43,699 nt of DNA, from contig CAZWSE010000014.1 of assembly GCA_964636575.1 (NCBI GenBank), positions 1-43,699 of the forward strand. The letters are read 5' to 3'. This DNA is from CAZWSE01 sp964636575 (GTDB lineage Bacteria; Pseudomonadota; Alphaproteobacteria; Rhodobacterales; Rhodobacteraceae). This document shows, piece by piece, positions 25,417 through 33,618 of this stretch. Position numbers and translations under genes: made by a program. Below the pieces are notes generated by a model. That model ran no database searches, was not told the origin of the DNA, and saw nothing but the letters and a program-made list of their open reading frames with translations. Every line of letters begins with the position of its first letter. Position 1 is the first letter of the stretch.

Positions 25417-25727
25417 GCTTTCTGCCTTTGCTGATCCTTTTGTCCTTGGTGGTCGGTGCCACTTTGGGCGTGCTTTTGATCAATCGTGGTGTCAGTTTGA
25501 AACTGCTGATGGCTTTTCTGTTGGCGGTGGTTATTCTCGGGTTTTATTTGCTTTCAAGCGGCTATGATCCGCAGCGCCTTGATGCACGCGGTGTAACGGA
25601 GCTGACCCTTTCGGGCTGGGTCGGGCTTTGCACGGTACTATTCACACTATCGATGGGTACATTTGCCTTTGTTGCGGCGACAGTCGCGCAGTGGCCGAAA
25701 CCGGAAAAGAGAAGGCGCAGAAGATGA
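25413..25727 (+). CDS. Small inner-membrane protein, three predicted helices
   Basis: I do not recognise this 104-residue protein. It has three hydrophobic segments: about 3-23 (PLLILLSLVVGATLGVLLI), 31-50 (LMAFLLAVVILGFYLL) and 69-93 (GWVGLCTVLFTLSMGTFAFVA). The tail is very basic (KPEKRRRRR), so the C-terminus is likely cytoplasmic. It overlaps its neighbours by four bases on both sides (ATGA), which argues that it is a real gene of the carnitine operon. No transport or catalytic motif is visible. Confidence 0.75.
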   Translation: MSFLPLLILLSLVVGATLGVLLINRGVSLKLLMAFLLAVVILGFYLLSSGYDPQRLDARGVTELTLSGWVGLCTVLFTLSMGTFAFVAATVAQWPKPEKRRRRR

Positions 25728-27196
25728 AGACAGCAGCAATCATTGGAGGGGGTGTTATCGGTGGAGGCTGGGCGGCTCGGTTCTTGCTGAACGGATGGAA
25801 TGTGCGCGTTTTCGACCCTGATCCAGAGGCCGAGCGCAAGATTTCAGAAGTGCTGGACAACGCGCGGCGGTCCTTGCCGGGGTTGAGCGAGGTGGCATTG
25901 CCACCTGAAGGTGCGTTGACCTTTCACGATGAATTGGCCGAAGCCGTAAAAGGTGCGTCATGGATCCAAGAGAGCGTGCCAGAACGCCTTGAGATCAAGC
26001 ACAGGGTCTTTGCCGACCTGCAAGCGGCTTGTGACCCTGATGCAGTTATTGGATCGTCTACATCGGGCTTCAAACCGTCCGAGCTCCAGGAAAACGCTTT
26101 GCGCCCCGGGCAGATCGTCGTCGCCCATCCGTTTAATCCGGTCTACCTTTTGCCATTGATCGAAGTTGTGCCCACGGAAGCTAACGCGCCTGCGTTTTTG
26201 GATAAGGCCAAAGGGATCCTCACCTCGCTTGGTCTCTATCCTTTGCATGTGCGAAAGGAAATCGACGCCCATATCGCGGATCGCTTCCTAGAGGCGGTCT
26301 GGCGCGAAGCCCTGTGGTTGGTCAAAGACGGCATCGCCACCACGGAAGAAATCGACAATGCCATCCGCTACGGGTTTGGCATCCGATGGGCGCAAATGGG
26401 TCTTTTTGAGACCTACCGCGTGGCTGGCGGTGAGGCCGGTATGAAGCACTTCATGGCGCAATTCGGTCCTTGTCTGAAGTGGCCTTGGACCAAGCTGATG
26501 GATGTGCCTGAGTTCACAGACGAGCTTGTCGATCTGATCGCCGGACAGTCTGATGATCAATCGGGCCACATGAGCATCCGCGAACTCGAACGCGCCCGCG
26601 ACAACAACCTTGTCGCAATGATGCGCGCGCTGAAGGTGCAAGACTACGGGGCGGGGACGCTGCTAAAGGCGCATGATGCACAGCTGCGCGATGGAACCGA
26701 ACTGGCCAAGATGGCGGCCGACTTCGCTGATCCGTCTCAGCCGCTTTTGACCGTCGACCGTGCCGTGCCCTTGGATTGGACCGACTACAACGGGCACATG
26801 AACGAGGCGAAGTATTTGCAAGCCTTTGGCGATGCCACGGACAGGTTCATGGAACTCGTTGGCTGCGATGCAGCTTATATCCAATCCGGTGGTAGCTATT
26901 TCACCGCAGAAACCCACATTCGCCATATCGATGAGGTCCATGCTGGGGCGACCATTCAAGTCAGAACACGGGTGCTTTTGGGCGAGGGCAAGAAAATGCA
27001 TCTGTGGCACGAAATGTTTGAAGGCGACCGCTTGCTGGCTACGGGCGAGCATATGCTGATCCATGTCAGTCTTGAAACCCGCCGCCCAAGCAACCCAAGC
27101 TCAGCTATCGAAGCCGCATTGGCCCGCTTTGCGCAAGCCCAAGCAGAACAGCCTTTGCCGGAGGGCGCGGGGCGGTTTGTTGGGGCGCCGCGGTGA
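25724..27196 (+). CDS. lcdH: L-carnitine 3-dehydrogenase fused to a betainyl-CoA thioesterase domain
   Basis: The 490-residue protein has two parts. Residues 1-320 are a 3-hydroxyacyl-CoA-dehydrogenase-type domain with the NAD motif GGGVIGG at 8-14 and HPFNPVYLLPLIEVV with catalytic His135. This is the carnitine dehydrogenase class, converting carnitine to 3-dehydrocarnitine. From about 343 there is a hotdog thioesterase (PLDWTDYNGHMNEAKY, then HIDEVHAGATI and HLWHEMFE). Such fusions are known in rhizobia; the thioesterase is thought to release glycine betaine from betainyl-CoA made by BKACE. ATG 25724 overlaps the previous stop (ATGA) and opens the Rossmann fold; an in-frame upstream start at 25628 is not credible. 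The stop overlaps the SDR start (GTGA). Confidence 0.9.
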   Translation: MKTAAIIGGGVIGGGWAARFLLNGWNVRVFDPDPEAERKISEVLDNARRSLPGLSEVALPPEGALTFHDELAEAVKGASWIQESVPERLEIKHRVFADLQAACDPDAVIGSSTSGFKPSELQENALRPGQIVVAHPFNPVYLLPLIEVVPTEANAPAFLDKAKGILTSLGLYPLHVRKEIDAHIADRFLEAVWREALWLVKDGIATTEEIDNAIRYGFGIRWAQMGLFETYRVAGGEAGMKHFMAQFGPCLKWPWTKLMDVPEFTDELVDLIAGQSDDQSGHMSIRELERARDNNLVAMMRALKVQDYGAGTLLKAHDAQLRDGTELAKMAADFADPSQPLLTVDRAVPLDWTDYNGHMNEAKYLQAFGDATDRFMELVGCDAAYIQSGGSYFTAETHIRHIDEVHAGATIQVRTRVLLGEGKKMHLWHEMFEGDRLLATGEHMLIHVSLETRRPSNPSSAIEAALARFAQAQAEQPLPEGAGRFVGAPR

Positions 27197-27951
27197 AACG
27201 GGTTCTGATCACGGCAGGGGGCAGCGGGATCGGTCTTGCGATGGGGCAAGGCTTTGCGGCTGCTGGTTTTCAGGTTTGGATCACGGATATCGATGACGCT
27301 TCATTAGCAGGCGTTCCCGGTTGTTGGCGAACAACGCGGGTTGATGTCTCGGACGAAGCGGGCATGAAGGCGCTGTTTGACGACGTTCAGGCGCAGTGGG
27401 GCGGAATTGATGTGCTATGCGCCAATGCGGGGATCGCTGGACCAACCGCCTTGGTTGAAGATATTCCGCTAGAGGACTGGAAGAATTGCGTTTCTGTTAA
27501 TCTCGAAGGCGCGTTTCTGGCGTCTAAGTTTGCGGCCCCTTTGATGAAACAGGCTAAGGCCGGATCGATCATTCTGACCTCATCCACAGCTGGCCAATAC
27601 GGCTACCCGAACCGCGCACCCTATGCGGCGGCCAAGTGGGCGGTGATCGGGCTGATGAAGACGCTCGCGATGGAGCTTGGGCCATATGGAATTCGCGCCA
27701 ATGCGATCTGCCCCGGCGCTGTAGAAGGCCCGCGCATGGAGGGCGTTCTGGAGCGCGAAGCAAAGGCCAAGGGCATGACCCGCGATCAAGTCTATGAGGG
27801 TTATGCCAGCGGGACGTCCATGGGCGCATTTGTGACAGCCGAAGACATCACGAACATGGCTGTGTTTTTGGGATCCGATGCAGCGAGGCTTGTTTCAGGT
27901 CAGGTGATCGCGGTGGATGGGCATACGGTCAATCCTGATCCGAAAGTCTAA
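27193..27951 (+). CDS. SDR-family oxidoreductase in the carnitine operon
   Basis: A 252-residue classical SDR: GGSGIGLAMG near residue 10, CANAGIAGP, LTSSTAGQYG with the catalytic serine, and YAAAK with Tyr144 and Lys148, then RANAICPGAV. GTG 27193 overlaps the dehydrogenase stop by four bases, so it is translated as part of the operon. It may act on the acetoacetate side product (a 3-hydroxybutyrate dehydrogenase type) or on a carnitine analogue; the sequence does not decide. Its stop overlaps that of the convergent XRE regulator (CTAA, 27948-27951). Confidence 0.87.
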   Translation: MKRVLITAGGSGIGLAMGQGFAAAGFQVWITDIDDASLAGVPGCWRTTRVDVSDEAGMKALFDDVQAQWGGIDVLCANAGIAGPTALVEDIPLEDWKNCVSVNLEGAFLASKFAAPLMKQAKAGSIILTSSTAGQYGYPNRAPYAAAKWAVIGLMKTLAMELGPYGIRANAICPGAVEGPRMEGVLEREAKAKGMTRDQVYEGYASGTSMGAFVTAEDITNMAVFLGSDAARLVSGQVIAVDGHTVNPDPKV

Positions 27952-28808
27952 GCTAAATCCGCACGAAAGGCGGCGATCTGGGCGGCGACCTCGCGGGTTG
28001 ATGCTGACGCTTCGCGCACAAGGGTGTCAAAATGGCCGGTCAGTGTTGTGATGCGTTCGCGGTCCCGAAAGGCCAGATAGTGCCCGCCTGCGTAAAGAAC
28101 GCAAAGCAGTGGACCAAAGACTGTGACTGGTGCCGAATAGAGCCTGCGCGCATCGAACAGGTACAGCCGCAGTCTGGGATAAAGCTGATCAATAAGATCG
28201 GCGAAATGATCCAACTGATCACGCCGAATGTCAGCGGACAGCCCGTCATAGTATCCTGTGGCTTGTGCAAAGTTCTGCAGCTCATGCACAGGCATGACGA
28301 TCTCATAGTCGCTGTTTGAATTGCGCATCCAGCTCAGGCGGTCATTGGAGGCGTTGATGGCCTGAGCCGCCGTTTTGCCAAGGTGCGGGGCATATTCCCA
28401 TTCGATCAGGCTGCGGGTTTTCAGCATATCGGGCAAGGCGGCGGGGACGTGGCGGATTTTGTAGCCCGCGGCCTCTTTATGCCAAGCAAAGATCTGTTCG
28501 TCGACCAAGGCGCGGGGGGCTTCGGTCAGGGCGAAGTCCGTAGCCATCAGGTCCGCTGTGGTTTCGGGGCGGTCGGACAAAGACAACAACCAATCCGCTG
28601 AAACCCCAAGCGCGCTGGCACAGGCGCCGACCACATGCGCATTGGGCAAGCGCGCGCCATCATCGGACAGCAACTGCGACACGGTTGAACGATCCACTCC
28701 GATTTCGCGGGCGAGCGCACTTTGGCTCTGACCTGCTGTCGTCAGAGCACTGTTCAAGCGACGCCTGAACTGATGGGCGCGATACCGTTTGTCCATTTTA
28801 TCAATCAT
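27948..28808 (-). CDS. XRE-family regulator with large C-terminal domain
   Basis: The 286-residue protein has an N-terminal XRE helix-turn-helix (AGQSQSALAREIGVDRSTVS, residues 26-45) and VSADWLLSLSDRPE, typical of Cro/CI-like domains. The C-terminal 200 residues, starting FAWHKEAAGYKIRHVPA, resemble no domain I can name; they may bind an effector. A perfect palindrome GTGATAATTATCAC lies four bases upstream of ATG 28808, suggesting autoregulation. The palindrome contains a GATAAT -10-like hexamer, so the mRNA may be leaderless. ATG 28796 is an alternative start. Convergent with the carnitine operon and divergent from the desaturase, it may control either. Confidence 0.8.
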   Translation of the reverse strand: MIDKMDKRYRAHQFRRRLNSALTTAGQSQSALAREIGVDRSTVSQLLSDDGARLPNAHVVGACASALGVSADWLLSLSDRPETTADLMATDFALTEAPRALVDEQIFAWHKEAAGYKIRHVPAALPDMLKTRSLIEWEYAPHLGKTAAQAINASNDRLSWMRNSNSDYEIVMPVHELQNFAQATGYYDGLSADIRRDQLDHFADLIDQLYPRLRLYLFDARRLYSAPVTVFGPLLCVLYAGGHYLAFRDRERITTLTGHFDTLVREASASTREVAAQIAAFRADLA

Positions 28809-28811
28809 ATG

Positions 28812-28825
28812 GTGATAATTATCAC
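28812..28825. promoter_or_regulatory. Perfect 14-bp palindrome, likely operator
   Basis: GTGATAATTATCAC is a perfect palindrome just upstream of the XRE regulator start and 88 bases upstream of the desaturase start. GATAAT within it could serve as a -10 element on either strand. Dyad size suits an XRE dimer. Confidence 0.55.
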
Positions 28826-28913
28826 ATTTGCGGAGATATGTTAACTGTTTTCAGAATGGCCCAAACGCGGCCTACGCGGCTATCTGAATGCAACTCATAC
28901 CCTAGGAGACCCA

Positions 28914-29852
28914 ATGATAGGCCACACCAACGGCGCATCCGCCCGCGCGCATCCAAGCCAAGGCCCCCGCGCGATAGAATGGCCGACATTTGTTTTGTTC
29001 CTAGGGACGTATCTCGCGTTGGGGGTGTCTGTTTTCTTGCTGGCGCAGGTCTCCGTGGTGCTCTCGATCCTGTGCGTCAGCGTCACACTTGCCCTTCATT
29101 CGTCGGTGACCCATGAGCTGCTGCACGGGCATCCTTTCAGCAACCGACACGTGAACGACGCCTTGGGTGTGCTGCAACCGAGCCTTTTGTTTCCCTACTA
29201 CCGGTTCCGCGATACGCATCTGGCGCATCATCAGGATGCGAACCTGACCGATCCATATGACGATCCTGAAACCAATTATTTTGATCCGGTGGTCTGGGCA
29301 GAACTGCCCCGCTGGGGGAAGAACGTCCTGCGGGTCAACAATACTCTGTTAGGGCGTATCCTGCTTGGCACTTTGATCGGTGGGTTTTACTTTTTGCGAA
29401 GTGATTGGCGGGCTATGCGGGCAGGGGAATGGGCCGTGACAAAGGCCTGGGTGATCCACATGCCGATGGTGGCCTTGGTTCTTTGGGTTGTGAGCCTGTC
29501 CCCGATGCCGATTTTGGCCTATTTGATTGCCTGCTATGCGGGCTTATCATTGATCCGCATCCGGACGTTTCTGGAACATCAAGCGCATGAAAAATCCCGC
29601 GCGCGGACGGTGATCATTGAGGGTAAGGGCCCGCTTTCATGGCTGTTTCTTTTCAACAGCTTACACGTCGTTCATCATGTGCATCCTCGGCTGCCGTGGT
29701 ACCAACTGCCTGCCCAATATGCGCGCAATAAAGACAGCTATTTGGCCCGCAACGACGGGTATGTTTACGCATCCTACGCTGAGATCATGCGGCGGTATTT
29801 GTTCAAAGCGAAAGATCCGCTGCCGCACCCCATTTGGCATTCCCAAAAATAG
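28914..29852 (+). CDS. Membrane fatty-acid-desaturase-family protein
   Basis: The 312-residue membrane protein has the three histidine boxes of the diiron desaturase/hydroxylase family: HELLHGH (67-73), HLAHH (102-106) and HVVHHVH (251-257). Hydrophobic stretches flank them (about 25-60, 145-200). Members desaturate or hydroxylate lipid acyl chains or related substrates at the inner membrane. The substrate here is unknown. A TAGGAGA site lies upstream of ATG 28914. It is divergent from the XRE regulator across a 105-base gap holding the palindrome. An EamA transporter follows after 52 bases and may be co-transcribed. Confidence 0.85.
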   Translation: MIGHTNGASARAHPSQGPRAIEWPTFVLFLGTYLALGVSVFLLAQVSVVLSILCVSVTLALHSSVTHELLHGHPFSNRHVNDALGVLQPSLLFPYYRFRDTHLAHHQDANLTDPYDDPETNYFDPVVWAELPRWGKNVLRVNNTLLGRILLGTLIGGFYFLRSDWRAMRAGEWAVTKAWVIHMPMVALVLWVVSLSPMPILAYLIACYAGLSLIRIRTFLEHQAHEKSRARTVIIEGKGPLSWLFLFNSLHVVHHVHPRLPWYQLPAQYARNKDSYLARNDGYVYASYAEIMRRYLFKAKDPLPHPIWHSQK

Positions 29853-29904
29853 TCTGGCCGGAGGCTGTGGCAATCGCCCGCATAATTCGCCATAGCTTAC
29901 CGCC

Positions 29905-30807
29905 ATGAGCCTTTGGATCCCCATAAGTATCGCCGCTGCTTTCGTGCAGACGCTTCGGTTTATGCTGCAAAAATCAATGGCCAAGGTGACGCTTTCGGCG
30001 ACGGGGGCGACGTTTGCGCGGTTTTTCTATTCGGCACCTTTGGTGGCTGTTCTGGCGTGGACCTATTTGAGCGTGACAGATCAGGCGCTGCCTGCATTGC
30101 CGCCGGCGTTCTGGATATACGGCATTTTGGGCGGTCTGTCGCAGATACTGGCCACGATCTGCGTGGTTTTGATGTTCAAACAACGCAACTTTGCGGTGGG
30201 GATCACTTTCAAAAAGACCGAAGTTATTCAGACGGTGATCGTCGGATGGCTGGTGCTGGGTGAAGGGGTATCCGCGCTTGGGCTTGTGGCGATTTTGATC
30301 GGCCTTGGCGGCCTGCTTTTGCTGTCTGACCCGCCTGATGCGACGGGGCCGTGGCTGAGCCGGATTCGCAACAAATCGGTCGCGCTCGGGCTGGCGTCAG
30401 GCGTGTTTTTTGCAATATCAGCAGTGACTTATAGGGGCGCATCACTAGAAATTCTAAGCGACGACCCTATCGTGCGTGCCAGTGTTACGCTGTCGGCTGT
30501 AACCATGATGCAGATGTGCGCTATGGCGCTTTGGTTGGCGTGGCGCGAGGCGGGACAGATCACGGCCGTTTGGCAGGCCCGTGCTGTGGCAGGCTGGATT
30601 GGACTGACCTCTATGGCGGGGTCTTTCTGCTGGTTTTTGGCCTTTACGCTGCAATCGGCGGCCTATGTCAAAGCGGTTGGTCAGATAGAGCTGATTTTTA
30701 GTATTCTGGCCTCAGCTTTGTTCTTCAAAGAGACAATTCCAAAGCGCGAAATGGCGGGGATTGCCGTTTTGGGCGTCTCGATTGTGCTGCTGATTGTGGT
30801 GCACTGA
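29905..30807 (+). CDS. EamA/DMT-family transporter
   Basis: The 300-residue protein has about ten hydrophobic segments in two EamA repeats, with the second beginning near residue 152 (KSVALGLASGVFFAISAVTY). The first repeat ends VLGEGVSALGLVAILIGLGG and the second VKAVGQIELIFSILASALFF, then FKETIPKREMAGIAVLG; this E-x-(9-10)-G ending is typical of drug/metabolite transporters. Such proteins export amino acids or other metabolites; the substrate here is unknown. The start has only a weak ribosome site. Immediately downstream lie five 11-bp repeats. Confidence 0.85.
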   Translation: MSLWIPISIAAAFVQTLRFMLQKSMAKVTLSATGATFARFFYSAPLVAVLAWTYLSVTDQALPALPPAFWIYGILGGLSQILATICVVLMFKQRNFAVGITFKKTEVIQTVIVGWLVLGEGVSALGLVAILIGLGGLLLLSDPPDATGPWLSRIRNKSVALGLASGVFFAISAVTYRGASLEILSDDPIVRASVTLSAVTMMQMCAMALWLAWREAGQITAVWQARAVAGWIGLTSMAGSFCWFLAFTLQSAAYVKAVGQIELIFSILASALFFKETIPKREMAGIAVLGVSIVLLIVVH

Positions 30808-30821
30808 GCGCAAAAACGGCG

Positions 30822-30876
30822 GTGCACAACCTGTACACAATCCGTACACAACCCGTACACTGAAAGTACACCGCTT
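30822..30876. repeat. Five 11-bp tandem units with GT(A/G)CAC core
   Basis: Units start at exactly 30822, 30833, 30844, 30855 and 30866. They read GTGCACAACCT, GTACACAATCC, GTACACAACCC, GTACACTGAAA and GTACACCGCTT. The hexamer GTACAC (GTGCAC in the first) repeats with an 11-base period, close to one helical turn, while the other five positions drift. The array fills the gap between the convergent EamA and NUDIX genes and its last unit overlaps the NUDIX stop codon. Confidence 0.75.
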
Positions 30877-31567
30877 AATCGGGCATGGGATGTCCGCGCA
30901 GGCGCAAGAACAGGCTTTCTTCGTCGCTGTTGCGAAAGAAGGGGACGCTTGCGGGGGGCGTGCGGTCAGTTGCGCGGGCTGCGACTTCGGCCAAGACGAC
31001 CTCTGTGATGAAGGGAAGATCAAAACTGCGCACTTCTGACAGGGGGATCCATTGCAGGTGCGACAGCTCATCGCTGGCGGCTGCGAAGTCATCAATGTCG
31101 CCCGATAGATCATCCGCATCGATCATAAAGAACCGCGCGTCAAACCGGCGCGGCCGGCCGGGGGGCGTGATGGCCCGAAACACGAACTGCAAAGGCGCTG
31201 CATGGGGCAGGTGGCCTGTGGCGGCAAAACTTTCCCAGTCTTGGGGCGCATCGGCCCACGTGCCGGACTGGCCCAGGATCAATCCGGTCTCTTCCCAAAG
31301 CTCACGAATGGCTGCAGCGGCCAAAGCAGTTTGCAACCCGTCTTGCGCATCATCAGCGAGACGGGCGTGGCACAGATCAGACAGCGTGCTGGCGAGCGGC
31401 ACATCCCCGTCAGCGGCATCCACGGCGCCACCCGGAAAGACGAATTTGTTCGGCATAAAGGCCGCCTTGGCGCCGCGTTGCCCCATCAGGATGCTTGGGG
31501 TCGTATCGCGGTCGCGGATTGCAATCACTGTGCTTGCATTGCGGATGGCGGTTTTGTCGATGCTCAT
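30875..31567 (-). CDS. NUDIX hydrolase
   Basis: The 230-residue protein has a NUDIX box in expanded form: GGAVDAADGD, an insertion of about 30 residues, then AAAIRELWEETGLIL carrying the REXXEEXG core. NUDIX enzymes hydrolyse nucleoside diphosphates linked to another group; the inserted segment is common in CoA- or larger-substrate members, but the substrate here is unclear. ATG 31567 is preferred over an in-frame TTG at 31609. DUF983 lies upstream on the same strand. The C-terminal residues (RNSDEESLFLRLRGHP) complete the fold. The 11-bp repeat array abuts its 3' end. Confidence 0.85.
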   Translation of the reverse strand: MSIDKTAIRNASTVIAIRDRDTTPSILMGQRGAKAAFMPNKFVFPGGAVDAADGDVPLASTLSDLCHARLADDAQDGLQTALAAAAIRELWEETGLILGQSGTWADAPQDWESFAATGHLPHAAPLQFVFRAITPPGRPRRFDARFFMIDADDLSGDIDDFAAASDELSHLQWIPLSEVRSFDLPFITEVVLAEVAARATDRTPPASVPFFRNSDEESLFLRLRGHPMPD

Positions 31568-31609
31568 CGCGGGCGGCCCTTTGGTTTTGCGAAAAGGTAC
31601 GCCCGCCAA

Positions 31610-32005
31610 TTAGAACCCGTACATATGACGCGCCCATTGATAGCCGACAATCGCCCCTTTCAATCGAGGCAGAAGGTATAGAGACAATCCAACGCAGCCA
31701 ACCGCGAAAATGGTAAAAAGGGTCATTGGTTCAGGCCGCCACGTCACAAAAACCCAGTGCAAGGACGGTGCCATAAGGTGCCCGACAAACAAAATGGTCA
31801 GATAGGCCGGCCCGTCTTCGGCCTTTGCATGGCGGAAGTCTTGTTGGCACACAGTGCAGGTTTTGTTCAGTTTCAAATAACTGCGCAACAATGGCCCGCT
31901 GCCACAGTTCGGGCATTTACGCCGCCAGCCGCGGCCCACTGACCGCCATAGGGGGCGTTCTTCGACTGCTACTTGGGGCAGTTGATCTTGATCCGCATGT
32001 GCCAT
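31610..32005 (-). CDS. DUF983 zinc-ribbon membrane protein
   Basis: The 131-residue protein has the DUF983 arrangement. An N-terminal zinc ribbon carries CPNCGSG and CTVCQQDF (two CxxC pairs, about 31-56). A conserved AEDGPAYLTILFVGH leads into the first of two membrane helices (about 66-85 and 95-113). The tail ends GAIVGYQWARHMYGF. Function is not established. It lies directly upstream of the NUDIX gene and is probably co-transcribed with it. Confidence 0.87.
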   Translation of the reverse strand: MAHADQDQLPQVAVEERPLWRSVGRGWRRKCPNCGSGPLLRSYLKLNKTCTVCQQDFRHAKAEDGPAYLTILFVGHLMAPSLHWVFVTWRPEPMTLFTIFAVGCVGLSLYLLPRLKGAIVGYQWARHMYGF

Positions 32006-32205
32006 TCAAACTGGTCCTTCACCATTACGCACACACTAACAACAGGCTGGATCGGCTTTGGAAAGCTGACAAATCGCCAGTGCGGCGGGATGTCGCGAAG
32101 GATATTTTGGCAAAAAAGTGCGACGGAACCTGCGCGGCCTTTCGTTTGAGTGTGTATGACGGCCCAAGATGACGGGCTGACATGGTTAAAACAGGAGACC
32201 AAAAG

Positions 32206-32649
32206 ATGTTGAAACGAATTTCAGTCTACGCCGCCGTGATCGCCGCAGGTGGTTTGATGTACATGCCCATCATCGCCAATGCCAAAGAAGGTGGCCAGCG
32301 CGGTGCTGTTTTTGAAAAGATCGACGCTGACAGCGACGGTCAGATCACCAAGACCGAGCTTGAAGCGATGGGGGCTGCCCGTTTTGCCAGACTGGATACA
32401 GATGGTGACGGGTTTATCACCCAAGCCGAGGTTGAAGCCAAGCAAGCCGAGCGTGCGTCAAAGCGTGCGGCCCGCATGATGAAGCACCTCGACGCCGATG
32501 CGGATGGTCAGATCAGCCTTGCTGAGATGCAAGCCAGCCCCCGTGCAGAGCGTATGTTCGACCGCGTTGATGCCGATGGCGATGGTGTGATCACCAAGGC
32601 CGAGTTTGACGCCATGAAGGAACGTCGTCAGGATCGCCGCAAACCCTGA
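32206..32649 (+). CDS. Exported EF-hand calcium-binding protein
   Basis: The 147-residue protein starts with a signal peptide (MLKRISVYAAVIAAGGLMYM..ANA) and carries four EF-hand loops: DADSDGQITKTE, DTDGDGFITQAE, DADADGQISLAE and DADGDGVITKAE. Each has acidic residues at loop positions 1, 3, 5 and 12, so calcium binding is likely, in the periplasm. ATG 32206 is chosen over 32182 because CAGGAG precedes it and the signal starts there. It is the first gene of the ECF sigma cassette; the sigma gene begins 18 bases after its stop. A GGAACC at 32125 could be an ECF -35 element, but no well-spaced -10 was found. Confidence 0.87.
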   Translation: MLKRISVYAAVIAAGGLMYMPIIANAKEGGQRGAVFEKIDADSDGQITKTELEAMGAARFARLDTDGDGFITQAEVEAKQAERASKRAARMMKHLDADADGQISLAEMQASPRAERMFDRVDADGDGVITKAEFDAMKERRQDRRKP

Positions 32650-32667
32650 ACCGCAGGCAAGACCGCA

Positions 32668-33264
32668 ATGCGCGACACCAAAGCAGATCCTTGGGCAGAT
32701 ATGGCGGATGCAGATGTTCTGCGCTGCTATGCCCAAGGCGATGGACAAGCCGCTGACATACTCACGGAACGGTTGACCCCTCGGGTGTTCGGGCAGGCCT
32801 TTCGCTTGCTCGGACATCGTGCTGAGGCTGAGGATGTCACCCAAGATGCCTTGATGCGCTTGTGGCGGATTGCCCCTGAATGGCGGCATGGCGAAGCCCA
32901 AGTGACCACATGGCTTTACCGTGTTGTGTTCAACCTTGCCACCGACCGGCTGCGCAAACGTGCGAAGGTCCATGTGCCTCTTGATAAGGCCCCTGATCTG
33001 GCCGATGAAACGTCTAAATCTGCTGCGGATCAGATGCAGGACAAGGCCCGAAGTGATGCGTTGCAAAAGGCCTTGATGACTTTGCCAGACCGCCAGCGCC
33101 AAGCCGTCGTTTTGCGCCACATTGAAGGGCTGACCAACCCTGAGATCGCCGAGATCATGGAGATCGGTGTCGAAGCCGTTGAAAGCCTGACCGCGCGTGG
33201 AAAACGCGCCCTGACTGCCGCCTTGATTGGCGAAAAGACTGCCCTTGGATATGAGGAGACCTGA
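32668..33264 (+). CDS. ECF-type RNA polymerase sigma factor
   Basis: The 198-residue protein has sigma region 2 at about 30-95 (FRLLGHRAEAEDVTQDALMR, then LWRIAPEW and TWLYRVVFNLATDRLRK) and region 4 at about 125-185 (LMTLPDRQRQAVVLRHIEGL, TNPEIAEIMEIGVEAVESL). The region 2 DVTQDALMRLW and region 4 helix-turn-helix are complete. Extracytoplasmic-function sigma factors are usually held by a membrane anti-sigma protein; the next gene, starting three bases after the stop, is the candidate. The whole cassette points to a periplasmic stress or metal response. Confidence 0.92.
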   Translation: MRDTKADPWADMADADVLRCYAQGDGQAADILTERLTPRVFGQAFRLLGHRAEAEDVTQDALMRLWRIAPEWRHGEAQVTTWLYRVVFNLATDRLRKRAKVHVPLDKAPDLADETSKSAADQMQDKARSDALQKALMTLPDRQRQAVVLRHIEGLTNPEIAEIMEIGVEAVESLTARGKRALTAALIGEKTALGYEET

Positions 33265-33267
33265 GAC

Positions 33268-33618
33268 ATGACAGACCCGACCCCTGAATTGGACCAGTTC
33301 TTTAAGGCCGCTCAAGCCGAGCGCCCGATCCCGTCGACTGACCTGATGGCGCGGGTGCGTGCCGATGCGCAGACCCATCTTGGTCGAGCCGCGCCGCTTA
33401 CCGATGCCCCCCAAGGACTTGGCCGCCGGATCATGGATCTTTGGCCCGTGTGGTCGACCTGCGTGCCTGCTGCCCTTGTTGGCCTGTGGGTCGGGGTGAA
33501 CCCGCCTGCCTTATTGCCTGATCCTGCCAATTGGATCGGTGTCTCAACAGATCAAACCGCCGACTTTCTGTCAGATTTTGACGATTGGGCGTGGACTTTA
33601 GAAGAAGGACAATTGTGA
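33268..33618 (+). CDS. Small membrane protein, candidate anti-sigma factor
   Basis: A 116-residue protein with a soluble N-terminus (LDQFFKAAQAERPIPSTDLM, then ARVRADAQ) and one hydrophobic segment at about 60-78 (VWSTCVPAALVGLWVGVNPP). The acidic C-terminus would lie in the periplasm. This layout and its place three bases after the sigma gene suggest an anti-sigma factor, though no zinc-binding ZAS motif is present. A GAGGAG site precedes ATG 33268. The stop overlaps the next start (TGATG). Confidence 0.6.
   Translation: MTDPTPELDQFFKAAQAERPIPSTDLMARVRADAQTHLGRAAPLTDAPQGLGRRIMDLWPVWSTCVPAALVGLWVGVNPPALLPDPANWIGVSTDQTADFLSDFDDWAWTLEEGQL

Noticed and set aside
32125..32130. GGAACC as a -35 element for the ECF sigma factor
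   Set aside because: The nearest CGTTT-like -10 is only about 12 bases away, too close for an ECF promoter.
31969..32202. A 77-codon minus-strand frame upstream of DUF983
   Set aside because: No ribosome site, no family resemblance; it overlaps the DUF983 start in another frame.
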